Origin: Delphinus delphis
Taxonomy: Eukaryota > Chordata > Mammalia > Artiodactyla > Delphinidae
NCBI RefSeq assembly: GCF_949987515.2
Contig: NC_082696.1
Coordinates: 62,876,447-62,940,446 of the forward strand
Reading direction: 5' to 3'
Length of the DNA: 64,000 bases
Below the pieces are notes generated by a model. It ran no database searches and was not told the DNA's origin. It saw only the letters and a program-made list of their open reading frames with translations. A program made the translations under genes and the position numbers. Shown one piece after another: positions 9,941 to 22,129 of this stretch. Within the stretch, counting starts at the first letter, position 1; each line of letters starts with the position of its first letter.

Positions 9941-12879
9941 TTTAAGTGCATCACAGATGCATGCACAAAGGTATTGGAATAGGAAGTGATTACCTGTACA
10001 CACACCTCCAATTTCCCCCTCCTAGTTTATCACATTTCTTCTTTCTTCTGTTTCAAGTATCTATTAAGAATATAACTTCCTCCAGGAAGAATTTTAATAC
10101 TAATTAATTCAATTTCCACAAAAATTTCTTCACCAAGCTTATTAAAACACCAGTTGACTTATGAGTCTTAAAAATACCATAAATTAAACTTGTCCTGTGT
10201 TTGGTATTTGGTGATTGTCAACCATGCTCTTTATATTGGCTCAAGAAAGAACATCTGACTCAATTAGAACAGTTCAAGTTTCTGACAGATTCTGAGAAAA
10301 AAGCTAGGTTTGTGTCTAATTCTTGACAGTGGGTGAGTATATATAAAGTGTAAATCCAAGCAGTCATTTTGCCCCTCTGAGAGAAAGCGGTCTGGAGGTG
10401 TGGCTGACCCTGCACAAGGCACGCAGAGTGACAGCTGAAGCAAGTCAATCCTGATTTCCACCCAACTCTGGATAGTCCGGTTGTAAAAGCAAAAAGCAAA
10501 ACACATTCCTTTTTTGTGTATCATTTAAGCCAGTTTTAGTTGCTTTTTTTTTTTCACCTAAAACATAAAGAGCTCTAACACACACAAAGAATGCTCCATT
10601 ATAATAAGGGAGATAAATCAAACGGCAAATGTATTTTTCATGCATTTTATTCAGTCAGGAAGCACAATGAAAGACCAAGTTGAAGCCAATATGGATATGG
10701 ACGCTCCAACCTACGCCCTGAGCCACCCTTGGGCTTAAGGCATTAACCCGTGCGAACCTGCAATAGCTCATGAAATGAGGATGCTGAATCATTGATCATG
10801 AGGCCACTGTAGGTTCTAAACACAGCTAACTAATATTTAGAGAATCAAATTCTACATAATCTCAATCTTGAGGTCCTTTGCCTTTTGCAAATAAAAATTG
10901 CAATGGGGAAAGAGCAAAATGACTTAATACCAAAACAATAGAAACAATTTCAGAAAGTTTTTAGCCAAGTCTGATTTATTTATATTTTTAGTATTAGATT
11001 CTTTGTTCCTCCTTTCTTCAACAACACTGTATGAATGATGTTATGGAACTAACATTATCTTCCTTATATCACCATAGAAGCTGTTGTGTTTGTGCACCTG
11101 TTTGTTTTTGCTGCCGTTTCTTAAACACATTGAAATGGAATTCTGGAGTGGGTTGGCTCACATAATTGTAGAAGTTCTTTTGTGAATTTTTTTCAGTTAA
11201 ACATGTCAGGGAAGAAATATGCAACAAATAATAAAATGGATTCAACTCTCATCAATCAAGAGATGCCTGCCACTTCAGTGCTACTAGAAGGGTCCTCAGA
11301 GTGACAGCACAAATGCATGTTGGCAGGCCAATCAAAGCTTTAGAAATAAAACAAAATGTTTTGTACAGGCCCCTCAACTCTCTAAGGCTGTGACAGCCAG
11401 TTTGCAATTTCATTTTTTACATTAGTTTTCAATTTATTAAATAATTTTCATTCTGACCCTTTGGCTGTCACATACATGCTGATACTGTTGATGGCTATAA
11501 AAAGTAGTGCATCTGTAATCTTTGGAGAATGGTGTTCTGTAGACATATTCATGATTTATTTTAAAGCTTAATTACAATATCAGCATTTTTTTATTCTTGC
11601 AGACACTAAGTTATGTAATCACAACATTAAAAAAGTACTTTAAAACCAAAGAAAGAGACAAGGGGAAAAAAGGAATTTGTTCTAATCATTTCACCACTAT
11701 TCTTATGTCTATAAGCTGTAGTTCTTTTTTAAAGTTCTATAAATGTAAACAGATATAACTCAGAAATGCTAAGATTAACACTGCTCTTAATTTGCTTTAG
11801 TTTTGACTTGAGAAGCCCAAATGTTCATGCCAAATTTATTTGCAGTGGGGTTACTTTCTTTCATTGGCTCAGTCATAGATTGTCATTTTAATAACAAAGG
11901 CCCCAGCATGATTTTTAAAGTTTTAGATCTGCTGTTGCTCTCGTTTAAGACATATGAAGCATGGCAGCGAAAGGAAGGGATCTTGTTAATGCATAAGGAT
12001 GAATAGAAATTTCCATTTCGATTTTCATTTCAAGCTGTGAAAGCAGATGTATTCTAAGAGACAGCACAACTGAACTAAATTCTTCTTGCATCCAGCATTT
12101 CTCTCTTGAAGCAAATATCCTTTTCCTTTTTTCCTAAATAATTCACAAATTGCTTCTGCACAGAGGCCAAAGAGGGTCAGAACAAAATTCAATTACTTCA
12201 TATCACAATATTCTCCTCTTACAAGGGAATACTGTGGTATGAGGTTTGCTATCTTAATCATATATGAAGGTTAAATGCCAAACAGATGATTATACAATTT
12301 GAGGGTCGGGGGAGTCCACCTAATATTCTATATGTTTTATTTTTTTAAAGATATGCCCTCATTCTTATCTCTTATTTATCTATCATAGTAATTCTTCATT
12401 AAATCCTTCCCCAACTGCCCTTTTCCAGGATTTTCCTAATTATCTATGCCCACACGCAGACCACAAGCCATGCCCTGTGTCACGTTGGGTCTCATCAACA
12501 TGTCACATCGTGTCCTGTCACTTTATAGAGCACAGTGTAACAGATGAGATTCCAGAGCAAAGGCTGCATTATCTCTTGGCATAATAAAACATGAAAAGAA
12601 ATAGATTTCTCATCTTCTTTTTCTATTTGCACTTGCACACACCATATGGATTTTTCCATAAGATTCTCAAAGTTCATTAGAGTTAAATAATTCTAAATAT
12701 ACATTCTTCTGAACATTGACTGTTCTTCCTTTTTTTTTTCAGCCAAGAGCAGTGATTCTAATCACAGTCTAATCTCAATGATGAGAAATAAAGGATAGGC
12801 ACTAAATTCTAGAAATACTGTGTTTACCACTATTATTTCTAGTGATGCTTAAATCAGTTCAGCAAGTTACGCATGGTAA
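9941..12879. other. Non-coding, mostly non-repetitive stretch
   Basis: I recognise no gene or dated repeat. A TATATATAAAG word at about 10336 precedes a less AT-rich segment (10370-10480), which could be taken for a promoter, but no exon follows. 11320-11620 is repeat-free and carries many homeodomain-like AATTA/TTAAT words. The open frames in this stretch (86 codons or fewer) show no protein features. Confidence 0.5.
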
Positions 12880-12960
12880 AATGTATTATTCCCATTTTAC
12901 GATAAAAATTCAGAAGCACTGAGAGATTAAATGATGGATTCCAAGTCATACACTGTCCAA
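12880..12960 (-). repeat. MIR fragment
   Basis: 'attcccattttacgataaaa' followed by 'gcactgagagattaaatgat' matches reverse-complement MIR (cccattttacagatgaggaaactgaggca ... gaggttaaatgac). Confidence 0.5.
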
Positions 12961-13112
12961 GCAAACACTAGAAGGCTTTCTGTTTCTCTAAGTGGCCAGA
13001 TAACATGATCAAAGCACATTTATTGTGCATGAATGTTGAAAATTTAGACTATAACTATTCTATATGTTAATCTGTGTCATTTTTTTAAATGTTCATGTTG
13101 TATAAACACATG

Positions 13113-13546
13113 TGTTAGGCAGAATTTTGGCCCCTGTGGCCTTTGTGCCAGTGTGTTACACTTGTGAATTTGTTACGTTACATGGCTAAAGGGACTTTAC
13201 AAATATAATTAAGGTAACACGTCTGTTAACCTCAAGATAGTGAGATTATTCTGGATTATCTGATGGCCTTAGTGTAATCACATGAGCTCTTCAAAACACA
13301 AGCAGACATCAGAGAAGATTGACAGAAGAAATGAGATTCAAAGGACAAGAACAATTTGAAACGCCATTACTGGCTTAAAGACGGAGGAGGCAACATGTCG
13401 AAGAAATGGGAACCCTACCTCAGCAGAATACCTAACTAAGCCCACCTGGATTTCTGACCCATAGAAACTCTAAGATAATAAATAGTTATTATTTTAAGAC
13501 ACTAAACTTATGGTTATTTGTAACTGCAGTAATAGAAAATTATACA
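13113..13546 (+). mobile_element. MLT1-type (MaLR/ERVL) solo LTR, complete
   Basis: It opens TGTTAGGCAGAATTTTGGCC, runs through 'atggctaaagggactttaca' and 'cacctggatttctgaccc', and closes with 'gtaactgcagtaatagaaaa' and TATACA. This order is diagnostic of MLT1 LTRs. It begins TG and ends CA, and exact 5-bp duplications ACATG flank it (13108-13112, 13547-13551). No internal retroviral sequence is present, so it is a solo LTR left by recombination. No coding capacity remains. Confidence 0.9.
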
Positions 13547-14254
13547 ACATGACACTTGCCTATCATAGCCATAATGTCAATGAGTTCTGTATGTAAAAAT
13601 CTGAGCTTAGTTTTCTTCCATGTAAAATGGGACAAATATTATCATCTGTTGATTCTTCTGCTGACACTGCTTAACTCAATGTAGTTAATAAGCCTGTAGT
13701 CCTAATTCCTCGTGGGCTAACCTATTCAACCCTCTAGTCATTTTTACTGTAGAAGGAAACCACAGATTTGGAAAATGCTAAGGTCCATTCCCCTATATGA
13801 GTTGACCAAGGACTTCACCCTTTTGCTTCACTTTAATCTCGCACTGGCAATGACCCAGGAAGGAGTCTGCCCCACAGGAAAGAGCAGAACAAGGCCATCA
13901 ACAAAGTGACAAAATGACCTTTTGATATATTCGGCTATGTATTCTTTATTTACTATAATTCCATTATTAGTCTGTGGACAGCTCTCCTTCTTCAGTTAGA
14001 TGTGAGACCAATTCATCTGTTGCTGCAGGGAAGGGTTGTCACAGTAGAAATGAAAACAACGGAGAAATTACTATATAGAGCATATGCCTCCGCTCTTGCA
14101 TCCCATACTCATGGAAGACAACATAAATTCATCGCTCTACTTCCTGCTGAGCCAGAGCACAACTTTACAGGTCCATCTCAGCACAGCACTCTTGGAAACT
14201 ACTGCCAATTAATACAAATTTCCATATATCAGAAGAACATGAAATTTAATACCT

Positions 14255-14400
14255 TTGTGTGAATACTGGTTTTACCACTCACTGTGTGTCCACTCACTAA
14301 AGTCTCTCTGGACCTCAGTTAACTCATATATTTGATAAAGATTATAACTATTCCATTAAATTCTTACAGAGATAAAATGAGTTCATTTATCCTTCTAGAA
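14255..14400 (+). repeat. MIR SINE
   Basis: 'ttaccactcactgtgtgtcc' and 'tctggacctcagttaactca' followed by 'gataaagattataactattc' follows MIR order with decay. Confidence 0.65.
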
Positions 14401-14402
14401 CA

Positions 14403-14545
14403 AGGGTCAGCAACTACAACTTTGTGTCTGTTTTTATACAGCCTGAGAGCTTAGGAATGGTTTTCACTTTTTAAAATGGATGAAAGAAGTCAAAATAATA
14501 ATACTTTGTGGCTACTGAAAATGTGCCCATAAGAATATCTAGGAA
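14403..14545 (+). mobile_element. hAT-Charlie-like fragment
   Basis: 'gggtcagcaactacaacttt' with 'tgtctgtttttatacagcct', then 'aggaatggttttcacttttt', resembles the start of a common mammalian Charlie element ('ggtcagcaaactacggccc ... gtttttgtacggcccgcgagctaagaatggtttttacattttt'). The second end is absent. Confidence 0.6.
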
Positions 14546-14615
14546 CATGATACCCACTCACAGACAAATATGATTACTTTCTTTATCAGCGTGCTCCATT
14601 TTTTACCTCTTAAAC

Positions 14616-14798
14616 CAGGGGTCCCCAAGCAGGGAACCGGGCCGCACAGCAGGAGGTGAGCGGCAGGCAAGCGAGCGAAGCTTCATCTGCCACTCCCCAT
14701 CACTCGCGTTACTGCCTGAACCATCCCCTGTCCCCCGTCCGTGGAAAAATTGTCTTCCACGAAACCGGTCCCTGGTGCCAGAAAGTTGGGGACCGCTG
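14616..14798 (+). mobile_element. MER1-type non-autonomous hAT element, complete
   Basis: The termini CAGGGGTCCCCAA and TTGGGGACCGCTG form imperfect inverted repeats. The interior 'gaaccgggccgcacagcagg' and 'tccgtggaaaaattgtcttc' is that of MER1. Perfect 8-bp target duplications TCTTAAAC flank it (14608-14615, 14799-14806), the duplication length expected for hAT. At 183 bp the element is a short internally deleted form. The 110-codon frame that crosses it is not a gene. Confidence 0.93.
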
Positions 14799-14806
14799 TC
14801 TTAAAC

Positions 14807-16779
14807 TAGCTCCATCCTTTGGAGCCTGCCATGACCACTTGGCAGCGCCCTGCACCCCCCATCCCCAGCTTAGTATCACAGTGCCTCATGTTGGAATCCA
14901 CTTTAACCCATGTCACTTATGCTGGGTACAGCCATCGCTTCTTGGCCTTCCTCTAACACTTGGCATTGCTGTCTATACGGATGTGTAGGTATTCCTTCCA
15001 GAGATCGCGGCTTCCCTCAGGCATCTCTCTGTCCCTTAGTCACTGCAGCCACCTGCTATGCTAGAATCACTGTGATCCTCATAAATATTGTTACTGAGTG
15101 GAGAAGAATACCTGTCTCCTATTTTTGTTTTATATTTAACTAAAGGGAACTGCTAGGGTTCCAGTAAGTTAATTGAGCAGGTATGACTGTGAACTACTTA
15201 CAAACCATTTCTCATTTATAAATCATGCCTTCCCGCTATACTCTTAAGATTCTAATAGTTGGAAGGGATTAGTTTGGATTGAGAAACAAATCATGCTTCA
15301 GAACAGTGCTAGGCTCTGAGTCACCACTCCTTCCCAATACAAAGGCTTTGTTTTAAGGCTAAGCTTCTCACACCTGAATCTTTCTCCCTAAGGATGGTAT
15401 TCACTTTTCAGGAGGCTTCAGAATGCCTGATGTACAATGATTTCTGGTGGGTCAGCTTCATAGTTTTTCCAGGTTCGTTTAACCATGTATGAAGCACAGT
15501 CATTGTCAGCTGAGTAAATTCTAGATGCCTATTGTGTAGGATTACCTTTGAAGAAGTAATACCAGTGTTTCAATAGGGAAATATATCACTAGGTGCACCA
15601 ATTATGGAAGCAATTTTATAAACCTCTTTTTCTTTCTGTAATACACAAAGTTCAAGATGATAGAGCATATGTTTATTGATATCTAAAATTATGATTGTAC
15701 TTATTTATGTTTCCTAATTCCTAAAATCACTCATACATGTTAAAAGTCCTCTTTCGTATCTACCATGAGTAGAGATTATGATGTTATTCTGGATTTCCAC
15801 GGTACTGAATTTAGTGAGGAAATACTCTGTGAATTACCTTTCTAGTATCTATTTCTCTCTTATCCTTAACCAACAGAATCATGATTTTGTTCAGGATGGC
15901 AATGTACCTACTTGCCACTCCAGCTTTGCAGACAAATGTGACCACGACACTGTTTTGGCCAGTGAGCTATAAGCAGAAGGCTACTGTGGGTTTCTGAAAA
16001 ATATTTTCTTTTCTGATAAAAAAGGCATAGACAGAGCTGGAACCATGGTCCCTTTACCCTGCCTCCTGTCTTTTTTCTCATCATACAAACATAATGTCTA
16101 GAGTTTTAGCCACAACTTTGTGATTATGAGGTAGCACGCATAAAAATGAAAGCCAACACACAATATATAGTAGAGTTGAAAGAAAGGGAAAAAAGTCTAT
16201 ACCCTGCAGCTCTACAGGCACTGTTCTGCTGAACCAGCATGTGCAACCACTTCCAGAATTCTTGCTGTGTGAGAAAAAAACATTAACTTCTATTTGCCTT
16301 AAGTTACTATTGCTCAGTATTCCTTATTTGCAGATTTAAAAAAAAGTTTCTAACTGATATGTTAGGCTTAACCACACAGAATTTCTGATATCCATGAATT
16401 TTTAACTTGTAAAAATGGTGATTTCATATAGTCAATCTACTATATTTTGTTTCATCTGTTTTAAATACAGTTCATTAAATAAGACTTTCGTCTGGCAACT
16501 TGTATACTTTTTAAGGCTTATTCTATCACGCAGCTGCATATAAATATAGATTTCAGCATGTGGTTAATATTTGTTTTCAATTCGTATAAAGCCAGTGTTC
16601 ATTTTACTGATGTCCAATGTACAAACAGTATGATACATTGGGTAAAACACTCTCCTGAAAAAAAATAGAGACAGTCAACATGAACACTCAAATAAAAGTT
16701 TAAAATAAAATGTCCAATGCTAAGATGTAAAATTTTACACATTACTATATATTCCCTAGTGACTTTTTTAGAAAATATA
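14807..16779. other. Non-coding stretch without recognised elements
   Basis: Short open frames (110 codons or fewer) carry no recognisable domain. The segment 14830-15080 is GC-richer and could be an unrecognised old repeat. Otherwise AT-rich unique-looking DNA. Confidence 0.45.
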
Positions 16780-16985
16780 TTCTAAGTAAATCCTATAAAA
16801 AATGACAAATATTATGCAAAAAACATTCATTACCACATTAATTTTAATAGTGGAAAATTAGAACAATGTTCTGTCTAGTAACAGGATAAAGGGTGAGCAA
16901 ATTCTGGGACATCCACTACAATGCTCATTATATAGTCATTAAAGAACATATTCACAGAAGCTTAAATTAGCAATTAAAATTCTTT
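16780..16985 (+). repeat. Old L1 3'-region fragment
   Basis: 'attttaatagtggaaaattagaac' (abridged), then 'taacaggataaagggtgagc', 'gggacatccactacaatgct' and 'agtcattaaagaa' follow the layout of the L1 ORF2 end ('aatagcaaaaaactggaaac ... ggattggttaaataaattatgg ... catacaatggaatac ... ttaaaaaga'). It is strongly decayed. Confidence 0.5.
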
Positions 16986-17357
16986 ATGCTCTATAATACA
17001 TATATTGCTGTGCCTTTCAGGCACTTTTCCTTTCTTCTAGAAAGGATGTCTATTTTCTTCTGGGAAGTGATCCATCAGAATTCTTACTTGTGTTATTTTT
17101 TTAAATGTGACACCAGAGAGATAATAAATCAGCTCTTTTTGCTGGAAGAGCCACAATATGGGATATTTGGTATATTTGGTGTGCATACTTCCTGCCATCT
17201 GGGGGAATGCAATGGGCAGAGAGAAAAGTTGATATGCAGAAAGAAAGTCAGTAAAAATGGCAGAAAGATTCTTGGGATGGTTTGAGTGCCTAGCGCTCTT
17301 TGTGGCTAAGCAAGAACACGCCTGCTTTCAGAATTTGAAGGTTAAAATTTCCTTCAG

Positions 17358-17569
17358 GGCTTCCCTGGTGGCGCAGTGGTTGAGAGTCCTCCTGCCGATG
17401 CAGGGGGCACGGGTTCGTGCCCCGGTCCGGGAATATCCCACATGCCGCAGAGCGGCTGGGCCCGTGAGCCATGACCGCTGAGCCTGTGCGTCCGGAGCCT
17501 GTGCTCCGCAACGGGAGAGGCCACAACAGTGAGAGGCCTGCGTACCGCAAAAAAAAAAAAAAAAAAAAA
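17358..17569 (+). mobile_element. CHR-2-type SINE, near full length
   Basis: It starts GGCTTCCCTGGTGGCGCAGTGG, carries the tRNA-like A and B box region (GGTTCGTGCCCC), passes the CHR-2-specific middle (AGCGGCTGGGCCCGTGAGCC), and ends GCGTACCGC plus about 25 A. Target duplications AAAATTTCCTTCAG (17344-17357) and AAAATTTTCTTCAG (17570-17583) differ at one base. This is the reference copy in the window for CHR-2 structure. Confidence 0.95.
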
Positions 17570-17583
17570 AAAATTTTCTTCAG

Positions 17584-18527
17584 TTGTTTGATATCTTTCC
17601 AACAATTGCTTCTTTTCCCTTAAATCAGATTAATTTGCTTCTCTGTCACTTTTATACAAATTTGTCTTGATTTAATTACATTAGAATGTTAGGTAAAAAA
17701 ATAAAAGTTAGACATAAAACTGTATTTACATATATAAGGATAGCAACTACATCAAATATGCAAAGTAAAATATATTTTTTAAATTCTATAAAAATTCAGA
17801 ACTCATTCACTTAAATATTATTGAGCATATACTCTCTACTAGGCATGTTTTTTAAACTTTGGGGTTATAAGGGCTTTTTTTTTTGTCTTTTGGTGTTGAG
17901 ATTTCTGTTAATTTTATATTTCTTGTTTTTTTAAAATGTTTTAAAACAGATTGGTATTTTTAAGGAAATATACAAAGTATAGAGTGGAAAAATATAACTT
18001 TTGTTACAATATAAGCAAATAGATACAAAGATTTTAACTGTAACAAGTATACTAAGATATTATAGTGTTAAAATTATCAAAAATAGAGATAGCAACACAT
18101 TCATCTTAGTTATCGGAGTTTTCTAAGCTGTGTGCCAAGGAACACAGTATGCTTACAAATAGGCTAAAGGGATGCTGATCTTCTCAGCCTTCCTTGGAGG
18201 TGGGTGGAGCCTGGGGTGGCCAGGTGCCTAGGTTGGTTGCCACAAACTAAAAGAAGTCTTATACAGTCTACTTCAGTGATCTGTACATTTATTATTTCTG
18301 AGTGGGTCATAATAGAGGTTTGGAGACATCGTTTTAGGTGATCACCTAGGTTCCTCTTCTAGTTGTGATGTCTACAAATTTTGAGCATAACGTTCATTTC
18401 TATCAAGGTGACAGATGGACAAAATATAAAACCCTTCTGCCTCAGCAGCTAGAAATCTTTGAAATAAAATAATTAATCATATAATTTGAATGCATGTCTG
18501 AGTTCTTAAATATATAAATAAAAAGTG
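17584..18527. other. Non-coding stretch, possible old DNA-transposon fragment
   Basis: AT-rich without a gene. Around 18120-18240 the words 'aagctgtgtgccaaggaaca' and 'gggtggagcctggggtggcc' suggest an old hAT-type fragment, but I could not find inverted ends or a target duplication. Confidence 0.35.
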
Positions 18528-20444
18528 TACAGCTTAGGAAGGAAGAAATAAAATAGTTTTTGTTTGCTGAGGATATAATCATCTATGGCAAATACAGAAA
18601 GAACACACAAAAACTCCTGGAACTAATAAGTGATTATAGCAAGATCACATGATACAAAGCATAAAAGATTAATACATAAAAGCCAATCATTTTCCTATAT
18701 ACTAGCAATAAATAAGTGGAATTTGAAATTAAAACACAAGGCCATTTATATTTGCACTCCAAAAAATTAAAATACTTAGATATAAATCTAACAAAATATA
18801 TATAAGCTCTATATGAGGGAAACTGCAAAACCCTGATGAGTGAAATCAGAGAACTAAATATACTGAGAGATATTCCATGTTCATAAACAGGAAGGCTCAA
18901 TATTGTCAAGATGTCAGTTATTCTCAATTTGACCTATAAATTCAATACAGTCCCAATCAAAATCCCAGAATACTGGCAAACTGATTCTAAAGTATGTATG
19001 GAGAGGCCAAACATCCAGAATAGCCAACTCAATATTGAAAAAGAACAAAGTTAGAGGACTGACACTACCCAATTCAAGCCTTACTAAAAGCTATGGTAAT
19101 CAAGACATTGTGGTATTGGTGAAAGAATAGACAATAGCTCAATGGAACAGAATACGGAGCCCAGAAATAGTTCACCCTCATAAATATAGTGAACTAATCT
19201 TTGACAGAGTAACAAAGGCAATACAATGGAGACGATATAGCCTTTTCAACAAACAAATGGTACAAAAACAACTGGACATCAACATGCAAAAAATTAATCT
19301 AGACATAGACTTTACATTATTCACAAAAATTAACTCAACTATGAATCATAGTTTTGCTTTTTACCTAAATGTAAAAAGCAAAACTATAAAACTCCTAGAA
19401 GATAACACAGGAGAAAATATAAATGATCTTGCACATGGTGATGCCTTTTTATATTCAACACCAAAGTCATGATCCATGGAAGAAATAATTGATAAGTTGG
19501 ACTTATTAAAATTAAAAACTTCTGCTCTTCAAGACACTTTCAAAAGAATGAGAAGATAAGCCACACACTGGGAGAAAATATTCACAAGAGACCCATTTGA
19601 TAAAGAACTGTTTAAAATATACAGAGAGTTCTTAAAACACAACAATAGGAAAATAAACAACCTGATTTGAAAAATGGGCCAAAGATCTTAACAGACATCT
19701 CACCAAGTAATATAAACAGATGGCAAATAACCATGTAAAAAGATGCTCAACATCGTATATCATTAGGGAATTACAAATTAAGACAAAAATGAGCTACCAC
19801 TACACACCTATTAAAATGTCCAAAATCCAAAACACTGAAACATCAAATGCTGGTGAGAATGTGGAACAGCAATAAGAGCTCTCATTTATTGATGATAGGA
19901 ATGCAAAAATGGTACATCTACTTTGGAAGGCAGTTTGTCAGCTTTTACAAGACTAAAAGTACTCTTACCATTTAATCCGGCAGTCATGTTCTGTGGTATT
20001 TACCCAAATGAATTGAAAACTTATATCCACACAGAAATCTGCAGATTTATTCATAATTGAAACCAAGATGTCCTTCAACGGGCGAATGGATAAATAAATT
20101 GGGTACATCCAGATAACAGACTCGTCACTGCTAATGATGATTGAAATATCAAGCCGTAAAAAGAAATGGGGAGAACTTAAATGTGTATTTCTAAGAGAAA
20201 ATTCGATCTGAAAAAGCTACATGCTATATAATTCCAACTATATGGCATTCTGGAAAGGGCAAAACTATGGAGATGGTAAAAATACCAGTGGTTGCCAGTG
20301 GTTATGGTGGATGGAGGGATGATAGGAGCACAGAGGATTTCTAGGATAGTGAAACTATTCTGTATGATACTATAATGGTGAACACCTGTTATTATACATT
20401 TATCCAAACCCATAGAATGTGCAGAAACCAATAATGAACACTAA
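18528..20444 (+). mobile_element. Old L1, ORF2 RT-to-end region, 5' part of a split copy
   Basis: From 'ggaaggaagaaataaaatag' onward this follows mammalian L1 ORF2 from just before the reverse-transcriptase catalytic block to the stop and 3' UTR. Landmarks include 'aactcctggaactaataagt', 'gtatggagaggccaaacatc', 'agccttttcaacaaacaaat' and 'aaaactcctagaagataaca'. Many stops and indels break the frame; the longest open piece is 71 codons (19257-19472). The copy is 5'-truncated. An LTR at 20445 interrupts its 3' UTR and the L1 resumes at 20814. Confidence 0.88.
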
Positions 20445-20813
20445 AGCTATAGACTGAATGTTTATGTCCCCTCGAAATTCATATATTGAAGCCTAGTTCC
20501 TAATGTAATGGTGTGGAGGTGGAACCTTTGGGAGTTGATTAAATCATAAGGATTGTGCCCTCATGAATGAGTTTAGTATCCTTACAAAAGAGATCCCAGA
20601 GAGATTCCTCACCCCTTCTACCCTATGAATACACAGAGAGAAGACGATCATCTATGAGCCAGGAAGCTGGCTCTCACTAGACATCGAATCTGCTAGAGCC
20701 TTTATCTTGGACTTCTCAGCTTCCAGAACTGTGAAAAATAAATTTCTGCTGTTTATAAACCTTCTATAACAGTCTATAACATTCTGTTGCAGGAGCCCAA
20801 AGGGACTAAGTCA
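20445..20813 (+). mobile_element. MLT1A/B-type (MaLR) solo LTR inserted in an L1
   Basis: The order 'ctatagactgaatgtttatg', 'atgagccaggaagctggctc', 'atcttggacttctcagcttc' and 'gggactaagtca' is that of MLT1A/B. The consensus opening TG reads AG here. Exact 5-bp duplications ACTAA lie at 20440-20444 and 20814-20818, and the flanking L1 reads continuously if the LTR and one copy are removed. No internal retroviral sequence is present. Confidence 0.92.
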
Positions 20814-21010
20814 ACTAATGTAAACCGTGGACTTTGAGTGAATATGAGGTGTCAGTGCAGGTTCATCAGTTGTAACAAATGTACCACTGTGGTGAGGAAT
20901 GTTGACAGTGAGGGAGGTTGTGCATGTGTGGGAAGAGGGGCTACATTTTCCACTCAGTTTTGCTATGAACCTAAAACTTCTCTAAAAAATAAAGTTTACT
21001 AAATAAAAAA
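20814..21010 (+). mobile_element. L1 3' UTR end, 3' part of a split copy
   Basis: It continues the L1 that was interrupted at 20444: 'taatgtaaaccgtggacttt' followed by 'gttcatcagttgtaacaaat', 'ctcagttttgctatgaacct' and 'aaaaataaagtttactaaat'. This is the typical terminus of an L1M-age copy, ending in a short A-rich tail. Confidence 0.88.
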
Positions 21011-21029
21011 GTAAGAGGAAAGGAAATAA

Positions 21030-21780
21030 AAGTATGGCAAATATAAAGTACAAAATATGACAGCAGAAATGAATTTAAATAAACCAGTGATCACAATAAA
21101 TAGAAATAAGCCAATCTCATCAGTTGACAGAAACTCTCAAAATGAATTTAAAAAATAAACCTGTTTTATAAAGTAGCACACATGAAACAAAATGACAGAG
21201 AAATATTGCATGTGAAAGGCTGATATAGGCAAATACTAAAGAGAGGAAAGTTGATATAATATTATTAATCAGACAATTTTGAATTTGAGAGAGAATGATT
21301 ATTAGAGATAAAGTCACTACTCTACACAGTGATTAAGGAAAAATTTGACAAGATGTTATAATTCAGAACAGGAATGAGTTTAAAACAATCTCAAAATAGA
21401 TAATTCAAAATTCGCCTGTATTGTGAGGAAAATTGGACATATCTTCAATTAGTGTGGGAGATGATGATATTTCAGGAACTAGTAGATCAAGCAGAACAAA
21501 AGTACAACTAAAAATGAATTAAGTAAAATAAATAACAAGCTTAATCTCTATATATTGACATGTAACTTGAACTCTTAACCCTTACAGTTAGTAAGTATAT
21601 TCTCTTTAAGAAAAATTAACCATGCATTAAACTACAATACAAAACAATATCAAAGGTCATTGTATATAGACCATACCTGACATAACCAATATTTTAGAGA
21701 GTAAACTCATGACACAGCCATACCAGACAATGATAATAATTACAACAGCAATAATAATAGCAGTAAATGCTATATAACAT
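21030..21780 (+). mobile_element. Very old L1 ORF2 endonuclease-region remnant
   Basis: Despite heavy decay the order matches the first third of L1 ORF2: 'gatcacaataaatagaaata', 'gatataatattattaatcag', 'gattattagagataaagtca', 'agaactagtagatcaagcag'-like text near 21478 and 'tatatagaccatacctgaca'. No frame is open for more than about 65 codons. The remainder of ORF2 does not follow directly. Confidence 0.65.
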
Positions 21781-21940
21781 TCTTTTTAACATAAACTATG
21801 AAAAATTGGAATTTATTTGAAATTTTCTTTTCTGTCTTCTAATATAGCAACTTATTTTTTAATTTTTATTTAATGTTAAATTTTACAATATCTGTATTGC
21901 ATGTCTTTAAGATTAATAAATATAAGATTTAAAAAATGAA

Positions 21941-22025
21941 ACCATAATACAATAGGACTAAGTAAACAAATATTACTTATATTAAATAATAATAATATTT
22001 CCTTCTACACCATAATACAGTAGGA
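21941..22025. repeat. 17-bp near-perfect direct repeat flanking 51 bp
   Basis: ACCATAATACAATAGGA (21941-21957) and ACCATAATACAGTAGGA (22009-22025) differ at one base. The 51 bp between is AT-rich with an ATAATAATAAT run. It could be a target duplication around a tiny insertion or a local segmental duplication. Confidence 0.7.
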
Positions 22026-22129
22026 TACTTATACCTTTCTGTTTCCTTTTCTAAATAATTCTCCCCTGAATGGCTTTCAGCCTTTAGGAAATCATCCTTT
22101 TATTGAGAGGTAAGGCAATACAATCAACC

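Noticed and set aside
10330..10480. Promoter suggested by TATATATAAAG and a GC-richer downstream segment
   Set aside because: No exon, splice site or supported frame follows; AT-rich DNA yields such words by chance.
17358..17569. tRNA gene suggested by A/B box-like sequence
   Set aside because: The sequence continues into a SINE body with A-tail and target duplications and has no intact cloverleaf.
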